Below are positions 49,229-58,383 of a stretch of DNA of 64,000 nt, in pieces; the first letter of the stretch is position 1, and each line of letters opens with the position of its first letter. The stretch lies in NCBI GenBank assembly GCA_963668115.1, contig OY764147.1:434001-498000 (forward strand), written 5' to 3'. The notes below the pieces were generated by a model. The model saw only the letters and a program-made list of their open reading frames with translations. It ran no database searches and was not told the DNA's origin. Source of the DNA: Plut-88900 sp963668115. GTDB lineage: Bacteria; Chloroflexota; Dehalococcoidia; Plut-88900. The translations under genes were made by a program, and so were the position numbers.

Positions 49229-51277
49229 TTAGGCGTCGGGTTGGCCTGAGGGGGTGGTAGCAGAGTTGCGGGCCTCGGCGACCATTTGGGTGAAGGTGGC
49301 CTCGTCGATGATGGGGATGTCCAGGGACTGGGCCTTGGCGAGCTTGGAGCCGGCGTTTGCCCCGGCGAGGAGGTAGGTGGTCTTCTTGCTGACGCTGGAC
49401 ACGGCTGAGCCACCAAGCTCTTTGATGAGGGAGTGGGCCTGGTCCCGGGAGTAGTTGTCCAGCGTGCCCGTAACCACGAAGGTCGTGCCGACCCAGGGCC
49501 CTGCGCCCGATATCTTGACCTGGTCTGATTTCAGATTGACGCCGGCGGCCCGGAGCTTTTCGATAATGGCGAGACTGGTCTCGTTTTTTAAGAACTCGGC
49601 TACGCTCTTGGCGATGATGGGGCCGATGGCGTTGATCTCGACGAGCTCTTCTTCGGTGGCCTGGGCGAGGGCGTCGATGTCGGGGTAGCGTTCTGCCAGT
49701 AGCTCTGCGGTCTCGCCGCCTACGTGAGGGATGCCGAGGGCGATAAGTACTCGGGGGAGGGGTCGGGAGCGGCTGGCGTCGATGGCGGTGAGGATGTTGG
49801 AGGCGCTCTTGTCGGCCATGCGCTCCAGGGTGAGGAGCTGGTCTTTAGTGAGGGAGTATAGGTCAGCGGGGTCTTTGACGAAGCCGGAATCCAGGAGGGC
49901 CTCGCAGAGGGACTCCCCGATACCCTCCATGTCCATGGCGCCACGGGAGACGAAGTGCTTCAGGGCTTCGTAGGACTGGGCGGGGCAGAGGGGGTTGGGA
50001 CAACGGTGCATGGCCTCGCCCTCGGGGCGGACGACGGTTGTGTTGCAGATAGGGCACTCGGTGGGCATCTGGAAGACCTGTTCATTGCCGGTACGCAGTG
50101 AGGCCACGGGCGCGAGGACCTGGGGTATGACTTCTCCGGCTCGCTGAACGATGACAGTGTCACCGATACGGATGTCGCGGCGATGGATGTCGTCCTCGTT
50201 GTGGAGGGAGGCTTGTTTGACGGTTGCGCCGCCGACGACCACGGGTTCAAGTTCGGCGAAGGGGTTGAGGGAGCCTGTGCGCCCGACGTTGATGCCGATG
50301 TTGAGGAGCTTGGTGGTGGCCTGTTCGGCGGGGAACTTGTAGGCGATGGCCCATCTCGGCTCCCGACCGACGTAGCCCAACTGCTCCTGGAGGGCGATAT
50401 CGTTCACTTTTACTACCACGCCGTCGGCGGCGTAGTCCAAGTCCTCCATCCCTTCTTCCCAGCGCTTGAAGAAGGCTTCCACCTGATCAACGTCATGGAC
50501 GAGTTCGGAGAGGGGGCTAATTCTGAATCCCAGAGACTTGAAATACTGGAGCATTTCCCAATGGGTGTCGGGGACGTGGCCCTCTGCGTAGCCCAGGCCG
50601 TAGATGAAGATATCGAGGGGTCGTTGGGCGGTGATGCGGGGGTCTAGCTGGCGGACGGTGCCGGCGGCCGTGTTACGGGGGTTGACGTATAGGGGCTCGC
50701 CTGCCTCTGCGCGTTGCCGGTTCAGCTCTTCGAAGCCGCTCAGGGACATGTATACCTCACCGCGCACTTCGAAGCGGGCGGGGCTGTCTGAAGGGACGGT
50801 CAGGGGAATGGAGCGTATTGTGCGAAGGTTCAGGGTAACATCCTCGCCGCGGAGGCCGTCGCCGCGGGTTGCGCCACGAACAAGGGAGCCGTTTTCGTAG
50901 GTAAGGGCTACGGCGAGGCCATCGAACTTTAGCTCGCAGACCATGTCGAATGTAGCCTGGTCGAGGAGGCCGGAAACACGGGTACGCCAGGCGACCAGGT
51001 CCTCGTTGGAAAAGGCGTTGGCGAGGCTGAGCATGGGACGGGGGTGCTGGACGGATACGAAGGAGTCGAGGGGCTCGGCGCCGACACGCTGGGTTGGAGA
51101 GTCGGAGGTGATGAGGTCAGGGCGCTGCTCTTCCAGGGCGCGAATTTCGCGCATGAGGGCGTCGTACTCGTGGTCGGTGATGACGGGGTCGTCGAGGACG
51201 TAGTAGCGGTGGTTGTGTTCGTGAAGAACGCGCGAAAGCTCGGCGTGGCGCTGGTCGGGGCTGGGTGCGGCGCTCAT
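49229..51277 (-). CDS. ligA: NAD-dependent DNA ligase
   Basis: The protein has 682 residues. An NAD-binding Ia domain and nucleotidyltransferase core hold the adenylated lysine in CELKFDGLAV near 117. An OB fold, a four-cysteine zinc finger (CPICNTTVVRPEGEAMHRC, then CP) near 410-430, HhH repeats and a C-terminal BRCT domain (about 600-670, WVGTTFVVTGTLDNYSRDQA) follow. All parts are intact. It seals nicks in replication and repair. The stop abuts the pth start (TAAATG), so pth is probably expressed from this transcript. Confidence 0.97.
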   Translation of the reverse strand: MSAAPSPDQRHAELSRVLHEHNHRYYVLDDPVITDHEYDALMREIRALEEQRPDLITSDSPTQRVGAEPLDSFVSVQHPRPMLSLANAFSNEDLVAWRTRVSGLLDQATFDMVCELKFDGLAVALTYENGSLVRGATRGDGLRGEDVTLNLRTIRSIPLTVPSDSPARFEVRGEVYMSLSGFEELNRQRAEAGEPLYVNPRNTAAGTVRQLDPRITAQRPLDIFIYGLGYAEGHVPDTHWEMLQYFKSLGFRISPLSELVHDVDQVEAFFKRWEEGMEDLDYAADGVVVKVNDIALQEQLGYVGREPRWAIAYKFPAEQATTKLLNIGINVGRTGSLNPFAELEPVVVGGATVKQASLHNEDDIHRRDIRIGDTVIVQRAGEVIPQVLAPVASLRTGNEQVFQMPTECPICNTTVVRPEGEAMHRCPNPLCPAQSYEALKHFVSRGAMDMEGIGESLCEALLDSGFVKDPADLYSLTKDQLLTLERMADKSASNILTAIDASRSRPLPRVLIALGIPHVGGETAELLAERYPDIDALAQATEEELVEINAIGPIIAKSVAEFLKNETSLAIIEKLRAAGVNLKSDQVKISGAGPWVGTTFVVTGTLDNYSRDQAHSLIKELGGSAVSSVSKKTTYLLAGANAGSKLAKAQSLDIPIIDEATFTQMVAEARNSATTPSGQPDA

Positions 51278-51289
51278 GGCTGGTTGGGC

Positions 51290-52399
51290 CTAGTTGCTTG
51301 AACCCTTGAACCCGAGGCGTTGAAGGACTTCACGCAGGGTGTCGATTACTACGTCGATGTCGTCCTCTGTGACGTGGCCGAGGTGGCCGATGCGGAAGAC
51401 CTTGCCTGCAAGGGGCCCCGGGCCTCCGGCGAGGACAACTCCGTATTCTTCGCGGCAGATCTTGAGGAGTTGGGCCAGGTCTACACCATCGGGGGCGTTG
51501 ATTGCGGTGACGGTGTTGGAGGCGAACTCTTCCTCAGCGAGTAGGGAGAGGCCGAGGGAGCGAGCGCCGTCCCTGGCGCGTCGGGCGACGGAGGCGTGGC
51601 GTTCGAAGACGTTGGCGAGGCCCTCCCGGGCGATGGCCTCGAGGCCGACGTCCAGGGCGTAGAAGGTGGAAACGGCTGGGGTCCAGGGGGTCTGGCCTCG
51701 CTCAAAGTAAGACTGGAGCTGGCCGAAGTCCCAGTGGAACCGGGGCATGGTTGAGGACTTCCATGCGTCCCAGGCACGCTGGCTGACGCTGATCATGGAG
51801 AGGCCGGGCGGGGACATCCATCCCTTCTGGGAGGCGGTGGAAACTACGTCGCATTCCCAGGCGTCGACGGGGAGGTCAATGGAGCCGATGCTGCTAATGG
51901 CGTCTACCAGGAGGAGCCTATCGTGGGAGCGGGTGATATCGGCGATGGAGCGGAGAGGGTTTGTCACGCCGGTGGAAGTCTCGTTATGGGTTACCAGGAC
52001 GGCTTTAATAGAAGGGTCGTCGGCAAGGTGTTTGTCCACGTCATCCGGGTTGATGGCCTTGCCGTAGGGGGCTTCCAGCTTTACTACGTCCGCGCCGAAG
52101 GCGTCGGCGATCTGGCAGTAGCGCTGTCCGAAAGAGCCGATGGTGAGGGCCAGGACTCGGTCTCCGGGTGAGAGGGTGTTTACCACGGATGCTTCCATAG
52201 CCCCGGTGCCGGAGCTTGTCATAACGTACAGGTCGTTCTCGGTCTGGAAGAACTCCTTGAGGCGGACGGTGACGCGCTCCAGGATGTCCTTGAATGCCGG
52301 GCCGCGGTGGTTGATCATCTGCGCGGTCATGGCGTCCAGGACTTCGTCGGGGACGGGGGTGGGGCCGGGTATACGGAGGTGGATTTTCTTGTCAGACAT
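51290..52399 (-). CDS. Class V aminotransferase (alanine-glyoxylate/serine-pyruvate type)
   Basis: The protein has 369 residues. PGPTPVPDEVLDAMTAQMINH is the family start, VMTSSGTGAMEASVVNTLSP near 60 binds PLP, DAISSIGSIDLPVDAWECDV holds the PLP aspartate and ASQKGWMSPPGLSMISV holds the Schiff-base lysine near 200. Likely reactions are serine or alanine with glyoxylate or pyruvate. Some relatives serve in phosphonate or purine breakdown, so the substrate is open. It is 12 bp upstream of ligA in the same direction. Confidence 0.9.
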   Translation of the reverse strand: MSDKKIHLRIPGPTPVPDEVLDAMTAQMINHRGPAFKDILERVTVRLKEFFQTENDLYVMTSSGTGAMEASVVNTLSPGDRVLALTIGSFGQRYCQIADAFGADVVKLEAPYGKAINPDDVDKHLADDPSIKAVLVTHNETSTGVTNPLRSIADITRSHDRLLLVDAISSIGSIDLPVDAWECDVVSTASQKGWMSPPGLSMISVSQRAWDAWKSSTMPRFHWDFGQLQSYFERGQTPWTPAVSTFYALDVGLEAIAREGLANVFERHASVARRARDGARSLGLSLLAEEEFASNTVTAINAPDGVDLAQLLKICREEYGVVLAGGPGPLAGKVFRIGHLGHVTEDDIDVVIDTLREVLQRLGFKGSSN

Positions 52400-52449
52400 G
52401 GTTTGTGCTCAAATAGATTTTAGCTGATAAAGGGAAGAGGAAAAGGGCG

Positions 52450-53658
52450 TTATTTGTCCACAAAGACAAGAGTGCGGCGCTTGCCGACTTTCATGCGGGC
52501 GCCGGGCACGAGCCTGGACCGGTCAACGGCGTATTCGGAGAGTTTAGTGCCTTCCAGTTCGACGCCGCCGCCGTCTATGAGGCGTCGGGCTTCGCCGGAG
52601 GAAGAAGAGGCCTTGAATTCGACGAGGAGCCTGGGGATGAAGGTGGTGTCTTCGGCGTTGAGGGAAGCCAGGGGAATCTCGGTGACGATATCGTCGGCTT
52701 CTTTGCGCTGGACGATGCGCTCGAACTCGGTCTCGGCGGCGGAGGCGGCCTGGGGGGAGTGGAACTGAGCGACGATCTCCCGGGCGAGGCGTTTTTTGAG
52801 TTCAAGGGGGTTTATGGTGCGGGAGGCGAGGGCCTGGGTCATTTCGGAGATGTCGGGGTCGGGGAGGTTGGTGACGAGTTCGAGGTAGTTGGGGATCAGG
52901 TCGTCGTTGAGGCGCATGACCTTGAAGTAGGTGTCCTTCGGGGGTTCGGCGACGCCGATGTAGTTGTCGAGGCTCTTGCTCATGCGCTGGACGCCGTCGG
53001 TGCCGACGAGGATGGGAACGAGGAGACATTGCTGGGGCTTCTGGCCCACCATGCCCTGGAGCTCGCGCCCGAGGAGCAGGTTGAACTTCTGGTCGGTGCC
53101 GCCGAACTCTACGTCTGCTTCGATCACTGTCGAGTCGTAGGCCTGGAGGAGGGGGTAGAGAAGCTCGGTGATGGCGATGGGCCGGTTGGCCTTGAAGCGG
53201 TTGGAGAAGTCCTCCCGGGCAAGGATCTGGGCGACGGTGAAGCGGCTGGTGAGGGATATGACCTCGGTGAGGGTGAAATTGCCGAACCAGTCGCTCTGCC
53301 ATCGGACCTCGGTGCGGTCCTTGTCGACGACTTTGAAGAACTGCTCCATGTAGGTGCGGGCGTTCTCCTGGACCTGCTCGGCGGAGAGCATCTGCCGGGT
53401 GGCGGACTGGCCGCTGGGGTCGCCGATCTGGGCGGTCCAGTCGCCGACGATGAGGATGACCCGGTGACCGAGCTCCTGGAACTGGCGCAGCTTTCGCAGG
53501 CCCACGGTGTGTCCGAGGTGGATGTCGGCGCGGGAGGGGTCGAAGCCCATCTTGAGGCGGAGGGGCCGGCCAGAATCCAGAAGGTCTTCGAGCTCCTGCT
53601 GCCGGATGACCTCGGCGACGCCGCGGGTGAAAAGGTGAGCGTATTTTTGATTGGTCAT
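52450..53658 (-). CDS. tyrS: Tyrosyl-tRNA synthetase
   Basis: This 402-residue class I synthetase of the TyrS/TyrZ type has GFDPSRADIHLGHTVGLRKL near 38 (HIGH-like) and VQRMSKSLDNYIGV near 230 (KMSKS). A C-terminal S4 domain (about 335-400) reads ARRLIDGGGVELEGTKLSEY. Length fits. It overlaps the end of ribF by 4 bp (ATGA), so the two are coupled. No T-box leader is seen. Confidence 0.97.
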   Translation of the reverse strand: MTNQKYAHLFTRGVAEVIRQQELEDLLDSGRPLRLKMGFDPSRADIHLGHTVGLRKLRQFQELGHRVILIVGDWTAQIGDPSGQSATRQMLSAEQVQENARTYMEQFFKVVDKDRTEVRWQSDWFGNFTLTEVISLTSRFTVAQILAREDFSNRFKANRPIAITELLYPLLQAYDSTVIEADVEFGGTDQKFNLLLGRELQGMVGQKPQQCLLVPILVGTDGVQRMSKSLDNYIGVAEPPKDTYFKVMRLNDDLIPNYLELVTNLPDPDISEMTQALASRTINPLELKKRLAREIVAQFHSPQAASAAETEFERIVQRKEADDIVTEIPLASLNAEDTTFIPRLLVEFKASSSSGEARRLIDGGGVELEGTKLSEYAVDRSRLVPGARMKVGKRRTLVFVDK

Positions 53659-54581
53659 CGGCTGGGGCTCGCGGCGAGGACTTTGCGGGCTACTTTCACA
53701 TCGTTGGTCATCTGCTCTATCAGCTCCGGGACGCCGGAAAAGCGCATATCGCTGCGGACTAAGGCGAGGAAGTCTACGGTGAGGTGCCGGCCGTAGATGT
53801 CTTCGTCGAAGTCGAAGATGAAGACCTCCGTGGCGCGGGTCTCGCCTTCGAAAGTGGGTTTACTTCCTACGTAGGTTATGGAGTCGAGGCACCGGTTGTC
53901 CAGAAGGGCGCGGGTGGCGTAGATGCCGTCGGCGAGGAGGGCGCGGTCGGGTGGGACTTCGATGTTGGCGGTGGGGAAGCCGAGGAGGCGGCCACGCTTG
54001 TCACCTACGATGACGGGCCCCGATAGGCGGAAGGGCCGGGACATGAGTTGCATTGCAAGCTCGACGTTGCCGGTGGAGAGGGCTTCGCGGATGGCGGTGC
54101 TGCTGACGGTGAGGTCGCCTTCGCGGATTACGTCCTGGCAGACGACTTCGTAGCCGTATTCGGTTCCGAGTCGAGTCAGGGTGGGCACGTCTCCCTCGCG
54201 GCCTTTGCCGAGGGCGAAGTCCTGGCCGCAGACGAGGGCTTTCATGTTCAGCTTCGAGGAGAGATGTTGGACGAACTCCGAGGCGCTGAGTTGGGACACT
54301 TCACGGGTGAAGTTTATGGCTACGACGTGGTCGATGCCGACGGCCTTGATGGCTTCGAGGCGGGAGTCCAGGTCCATGAGGTAGCGGGGCCGGAAGGCCG
54401 GGGCGAGGACGGTGAGGGGGTGATTGCGGAAGGTGACGACGGCGGAGTCCAGGCCGCGACGGTTGGCTTCTTCGATGGTGCGCCGGAAGAGGGTGCGGTG
54501 GCCGAGGTGGACGCCGTCGAACACGCCGATGGCTACGGCGGTGCGGGTGTCGGGCGGGGGGCCGGCGAGCTCTTCCAGCAA
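53655..54581 (-). CDS. ribF: Bifunctional riboflavin kinase/FAD synthetase
   Basis: The protein has 308 residues. The N-terminal FMN adenylyltransferase domain has AVAIGVFDGVHLGHRTLFRR near 17 and VCGQDFALGKGREGDVPTL near 125. The C-terminal riboflavin kinase domain has KRGRLLGFPTANIEVPPD near 195 and ATEVFIFDFDEDIYGRHL near 245. It makes FMN and FAD, cofactors needed by the many flavoenzymes in this window. The start codon region lacks an obvious SD. It is first of the ribF-tyrS pair. Confidence 0.95.
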   Translation of the reverse strand: MLEELAGPPPDTRTAVAIGVFDGVHLGHRTLFRRTIEEANRRGLDSAVVTFRNHPLTVLAPAFRPRYLMDLDSRLEAIKAVGIDHVVAINFTREVSQLSASEFVQHLSSKLNMKALVCGQDFALGKGREGDVPTLTRLGTEYGYEVVCQDVIREGDLTVSSTAIREALSTGNVELAMQLMSRPFRLSGPVIVGDKRGRLLGFPTANIEVPPDRALLADGIYATRALLDNRCLDSITYVGSKPTFEGETRATEVFIFDFDEDIYGRHLTVDFLALVRSDMRFSGVPELIEQMTNDVKVARKVLAASPSR

Positions 54582-54778
54582 GGGGTGGACCTATATCCGA
54601 GTGCGACCCCTACCAGGCGATAGGGGTCACCGGTGGGGATGGTAGCACAGGGAGTGGGACAAGTCTACCAGGGGGGCCGGTTCGGGTGGGTCGGCGACCC
54701 GGCGGGTTATCCGGTCCTCCTGGGGGCGGCTATTCGGTTGTGGGGTTTCGTTTTCGGGTTTTCTGTTTTGGAGGGGTC

Positions 54779-54997
54779 GGCGATGGGAGACGCCCAGTGG
54801 GACAAGGCCCCTGTTCCTGTCGGAGCAGTTTTTCGGGCGCCCAGGGTCGGGCGCAGGTTCAAGCGCCTGCCACGGGGCCCGGAGTGTCAATGGCTATGAC
54901 AGCCAAGGCGCTCCCAGGGTGAGGGGAAAAGGGACAAAACGTGATGTTATGGAACAGGACGGGACAAAGATGGGATCCAGGGCGTCTATCCATCGCC
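54779..54997 (-). repeat. 219-bp element bounded by 17-18-bp inverted repeats, copy B
   Basis: GGCGATGGGAGACGCCC (54779-54795) and GGGCGTCTATCCATCGCC (54980-54997) are inverted repeats with one change and one missing base. The right end is identical to that of copy A (10062-10079). Interior homology to copy A is only partial (GTTC...TGT and CGGGCGCCC-type segments). The 999-bp gap 54582-55580 holds this element, the promoter module and REP-like repeats, and no clear gene. Confidence 0.65.
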
Positions 54998-55149
54998 TAG
55001 ATGGTCAGGGAAGGGCCACGGGCGCCCCGATGGTGAGGGGACAACGTCCCTGTCCGCCTGAGGCGGATGTACCAGCTTGTGCCTAGGGCCTGCGCGTGGG
55101 CCTTTGGGATGGGCTGGGGCGTTGAGTCCTCGGGGTCGGGTCTCGGGGA

Positions 55150-55251
55150 CTTCCCTGGGTTTCTGGTTCCTCCTTGTGTTACTGAATTAGTGTTCGCGAA
55201 CGCAGGGTATGATAACGCCTTTGCTCAGGTGTGTCAAGCAAATGTACGTGT
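55150..55251 (-). promoter_or_regulatory. 102-bp conserved promoter-like module, copy B
   Basis: Same order as copy A on the minus strand: TTGACA, 17 bp, TATCAT, palindrome GTTCGCGAAC, then ACAAGGAGGAACC. Only three substitutions separate the copies, and none of them falls in the hexamers, the palindrome or the SD-like block. Confidence 0.7.
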
Positions 55252-55296
55252 ATTGGGGGATACGCGAGGGGTTGGCCGGCGTGGGCCGCCCCCCGC

Positions 55297-55409
55297 CCCA
55301 GGGTACCCACGAGGGGCACCCCTACGGGGGAGGGGACACCCCACCGCGCCCCGCGGGATGGATTTACGCCAATGGCGCATCTTCGACCCGATCGGGGCCG
55401 GAATGACGG
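55297..55409 (+). repeat. Composite repeat: GGGT...ACCC block and long REP-like element
   Basis: CCCAGGGTACCCACGAGGGG, then CACCCCTACGG, corresponds to the blocks at 11104 and 31388 with paired changes. GGGATGGATTTACGCC, GGCGCATCTTCGACC and GGCCGGAATGACGG (55353-55409) match the long subtype at 1217. Confidence 0.8.
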
Positions 55410-55580
55410 CAAGGGATGGGTGGGGATGATGGGGGGGTGTCTGAACTGTGATGCATGGGATTGAGGGATTGGTTTGATTTGTTGGGAGTGGTGGGGGTGG
55501 GTTGACGGTTAATCTAAACTTGGCGGTACGCCGGAGGTGCATCAAGGACATTTACGACCCTCCAAAGGCGGGTCTTTGAC

Positions 55581-57041
55581 ATGGCTGAAGCGAATTTTGT
55601 GGACAAGACGATCTGGACGGGGGACAACCTCGATATTTTGAGGGGGTTGAACTCCGATTGCGTGGACATGATATATCTCGATCCGCCGTTCAATTCCAAC
55701 CGGAACTACGCTGCTCCGGTCGGGTCACGGGCGGCGGGGGCGGCGTTCAAGGATACGTGGACGCTGTCCGACCTGGACACGGCATGGATGGGGTTGATTG
55801 CGGACGAACAGCCGGCGATGTACAAGGTGATAGAGACGGCGGGGCTGACGCACGGAAAGGGGATGCAGTCTTACCTGTGCATGATGGCGGTGCGGCTGGT
55901 TGAGATGCGGCGGGTGCTGAGGGACACAGGGTCAATATATCTGCACTGTGACCCGACGGCATCGCACTATCTGAAGATGCTGATGGACTCGATATTTGGA
56001 GCGGGACTATTCAAGGCAGAGATCAATTGGCAAAGGACATCCGCTCATAGTGACTCGCGCACCTTTGGTAATGTGAGTGACAAGCTTTTGTTTTACAGTG
56101 CGACCTCCATAAATGCAGATGCAATTCGTACTCCCTTAAATCCTGATTACGTAAAAAGTCACTACCGATATACCGATAAACGTGGGCGCTATCAAGACGA
56201 TAATTTGACTGGCCCTAGCCACGGGTCTCCACCTGGCAGTCCTGGTACACAACCTTGGCGTGAGTACGATCCGACTTCTATCAACCGCATTTGGTCGGTT
56301 CCAAAAACAGGAAGATACGCCACCTGGATTGACCACAACATCATTCCGGGATATCTGAAAATGGAGAGCATATTTGATCGCTTAGATGCTTTGGAGCAAG
56401 CCGACATGCTCATCCATACTGAAAGAGGTCTCGTACCACGACTTAAACGGTATTCGCAGGCTAGTCTTGGTCAAGTTCCTAGCAACAACTGGACTGACAT
56501 TTCCCCAATCAACTCCCAAGCTAAAGAGCGCACAGGCTATCCCACCCAAAAGCCCCTTGCCCTGTTAGAGCGGATTATCTCGGCGTCTTCCAATCCGAGC
56601 GATGTGGTGCTGGACCCGTTTTGCGGGTGCGCAACAGCCTGTGTGGCGGCGGAGAAACTGGGAAGGAAATGGGTGGGGATAGACATTTCGCCAAAGGCCG
56701 TCGAATTGGTGAATATGCGGTTGCGGAAGTTCATGGGGGACTTGTTCCACGAACGGTTGGTGACGGCCCGGACAGACATACCGCGTCGGACGGACATATT
56801 GGTCCCGATTCCGTATCGGAAGCAGAAGCACGTACTGTTTGGTCGGCAGGAGGGGAGGTGTGCGGGGTGCAAGTATGAGTTCCCGTTCAGGATTTTAGAG
56901 GTGGACCACGTGATACCGAGGAGTAGGGGAGGGTCGGACCACCTGGACAATTTGCAACTGCTGTGTCCTAACTGCAATCGGATCAAAGGTGATAGGGAGA
57001 TGTCGTACCTGATGGCTCGGTTGAAGGAGAGGGTGGGGTAG
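55581..57041 (+). CDS. Site-specific DNA methyltransferase fused to an HNH domain
   Basis: The protein has 486 residues. The catalytic DPPF motif is in MIYLDPPFNSN near 35. The AdoMet-binding motif VVLDPFCGCATACVAAEKLG lies near 335. This order (IV before I) is that of beta-class N6-adenine or N4-cytosine methyltransferases. The C-terminus (about 420-480) is an HNH domain: CAGC, EVDHVIPRSRGG, then CPNCNRIKG. The middle (56040-56560), probably the target-recognition part, is clearly AT-richer than the ends. A methylase and nuclease on one chain suggests a self-contained modification or restriction system. The neighbour at 57052 is convergent. Confidence 0.9.
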   Translation: MAEANFVDKTIWTGDNLDILRGLNSDCVDMIYLDPPFNSNRNYAAPVGSRAAGAAFKDTWTLSDLDTAWMGLIADEQPAMYKVIETAGLTHGKGMQSYLCMMAVRLVEMRRVLRDTGSIYLHCDPTASHYLKMLMDSIFGAGLFKAEINWQRTSAHSDSRTFGNVSDKLLFYSATSINADAIRTPLNPDYVKSHYRYTDKRGRYQDDNLTGPSHGSPPGSPGTQPWREYDPTSINRIWSVPKTGRYATWIDHNIIPGYLKMESIFDRLDALEQADMLIHTERGLVPRLKRYSQASLGQVPSNNWTDISPINSQAKERTGYPTQKPLALLERIISASSNPSDVVLDPFCGCATACVAAEKLGRKWVGIDISPKAVELVNMRLRKFMGDLFHERLVTARTDIPRRTDILVPIPYRKQKHVLFGRQEGRCAGCKYEFPFRILEVDHVIPRSRGGSDHLDNLQLLCPNCNRIKGDREMSYLMARLKERVG

Positions 57042-57051
57042 GGGGAGGAGG

Positions 57052-58059
57052 TTACGAGCCTGGACCTTCACCTATACGGGCGATAATCCTGTTCTTCAAT
57101 TCACTACGCAGGTCCTCTGGGGTATCCCAAACGATGTGTGCATATTGGCGTGTGTCAAAGTGTAGCTTGTCTATCATGTCATTGCGGCAAGTGTATATGA
57201 CTGGAATGCCTAGACCATGAGCAAAACCCGCCTCAAAATAAACTCCACCTCTAGCACCGCCTTCCCCGTGGGTAAAGTCAGCAACCAAAAATCGGGAGCG
57301 TCGAATTTCAGCAATTATTTCATCATCAATCTTGTCTATGTCCGGCTTCTGGTCAATTCTAAGTGGATTATATCCTGCGTCCTTAATGGCTAGTCTGACA
57401 CCATTGTCAAATGCCTCGTCCATACTGTCATCAAGCCACATGGCAACAAAGGCTTGAGCAGAATCCAGATTTATCTTTTGCTCTGCAATGCGGCGGTACC
57501 CGGATACCGTGAGCCCGCCATGGAACAACCCATTCACAAGCCTCTGTCCCCGTATCCATCTCATCTCCTCCAAATAGTCGAGCAAATATACGACCTCACC
57601 CCATTCAACCGATTCTGACCACGCAAACGCTCCATAGGATTCCTGCTGAATCTCTACAACAGTTGCTATTGTTGTTGCGTGTCTTTCGATGAATCGAAGG
57701 AGTCTATCGGCACGTTGCTCAACTGGTATGGGAGGCTCCTTTCTAGCTTGTTCTACGAGCTGCGTATCGACAAGTGGCCATCTTACTCCTTGTTCTAGTT
57801 GATCAAGAATGATAGTAGTTATCTTCGCTCTTAGTTTCCCGTTAACGGTACTGCCTTTGAGATCAAATTCTGCCCCAACAGCAACTGCGTAAGGCCCTCC
57901 AACGCGAGGGGAGTCCTCGATAAGTGTCCGACGTCTCCGGAAGTCGTATGAAACTGTGGCTTGAAAGTCTGGCCATATCTGACATTGGTCTTGCGGCACT
58001 TTAAACCTCGTTATTGCTTCTCTCAGAAATCTTGAGCTATCTGCAGCTTGACCTTTCAA
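57052..58059 (-). CDS. NDT/TIR-like nucleotide-binding domain protein
   Basis: The protein has up to 335 residues. The C-terminal domain (about 205-335) has AFVAMWLDDSMDEAFDNGVR, then FLVADFTHGEGGARGGVYFE and AGFAHGLGIPVIYTC. This is the pattern of nucleoside 2-deoxyribosyltransferase-like/TIR-like folds, with the acidic pair D...E at the expected place. The N-terminal 200 residues are unknown. Such domains in defence proteins can cleave NAD or nucleotides. TTG 58059 gives the longest form; GTG 57999, with AACGAGG upstream, is a good alternative. It is AT-richer than its surroundings and convergent, by 10 bp, with the methyltransferase. Confidence 0.7.
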   Translation of the reverse strand: MKGQAADSSRFLREAITRFKVPQDQCQIWPDFQATVSYDFRRRRTLIEDSPRVGGPYAVAVGAEFDLKGSTVNGKLRAKITTIILDQLEQGVRWPLVDTQLVEQARKEPPIPVEQRADRLLRFIERHATTIATVVEIQQESYGAFAWSESVEWGEVVYLLDYLEEMRWIRGQRLVNGLFHGGLTVSGYRRIAEQKINLDSAQAFVAMWLDDSMDEAFDNGVRLAIKDAGYNPLRIDQKPDIDKIDDEIIAEIRRSRFLVADFTHGEGGARGGVYFEAGFAHGLGIPVIYTCRNDMIDKLHFDTRQYAHIVWDTPEDLRSELKNRIIARIGEGPGS

Positions 58060-58383
58060 ATGGTCACAACCTACATTAGTAAATTATATCCTCGAACTCT
58101 TGAGAACCTAAGCGTGGTTACATGTGGGCCAGCCCCGCCCCGTCACCGGGGATGGATTCCCGACTACTCGGGAATGACGGAGTAACGGGAGTGGGGATGA
58201 TGGGGGTGGGGGGTGGGGGGAGGTTGTTGGGGTAGGGGTGAGGGTTATTCTACGGTGTGTATGTTAGGATACGCGCAGGTTTGAGCCATAGCGGAGGCCA
58301 GAGATTACTACGACAACGCAGGCGGTGATTTCGGGGGAGGCGGGTGAGCCGACCCGGCGGGCTATCTGAAAACCCTCCAACAA
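58060..58383. other. Intergenic region with one REP-like palindrome
   Basis: The gap contains GGGGATGGATTCCCGA, loop, TCGGGAATGACGG at 58148-58180, with a perfect 8-bp ATTCCCGA/TCGGGAAT stem. A GACCCGGCGGGCTATC segment at 58352 resembles one at 54698. No gene is seen. Confidence 0.7.

Noticed and set aside
54779..54997. RNase P RNA, tmRNA, 6S or SRP RNA inside the inverted-repeat element
   Set aside because: I looked for the conserved cores of these RNAs (for example GGAAG-type SRP loop or tmRNA ANDYALAA-like tag) on both strands and found none. A second diverged copy exists, which does not fit a single-copy housekeeping RNA.
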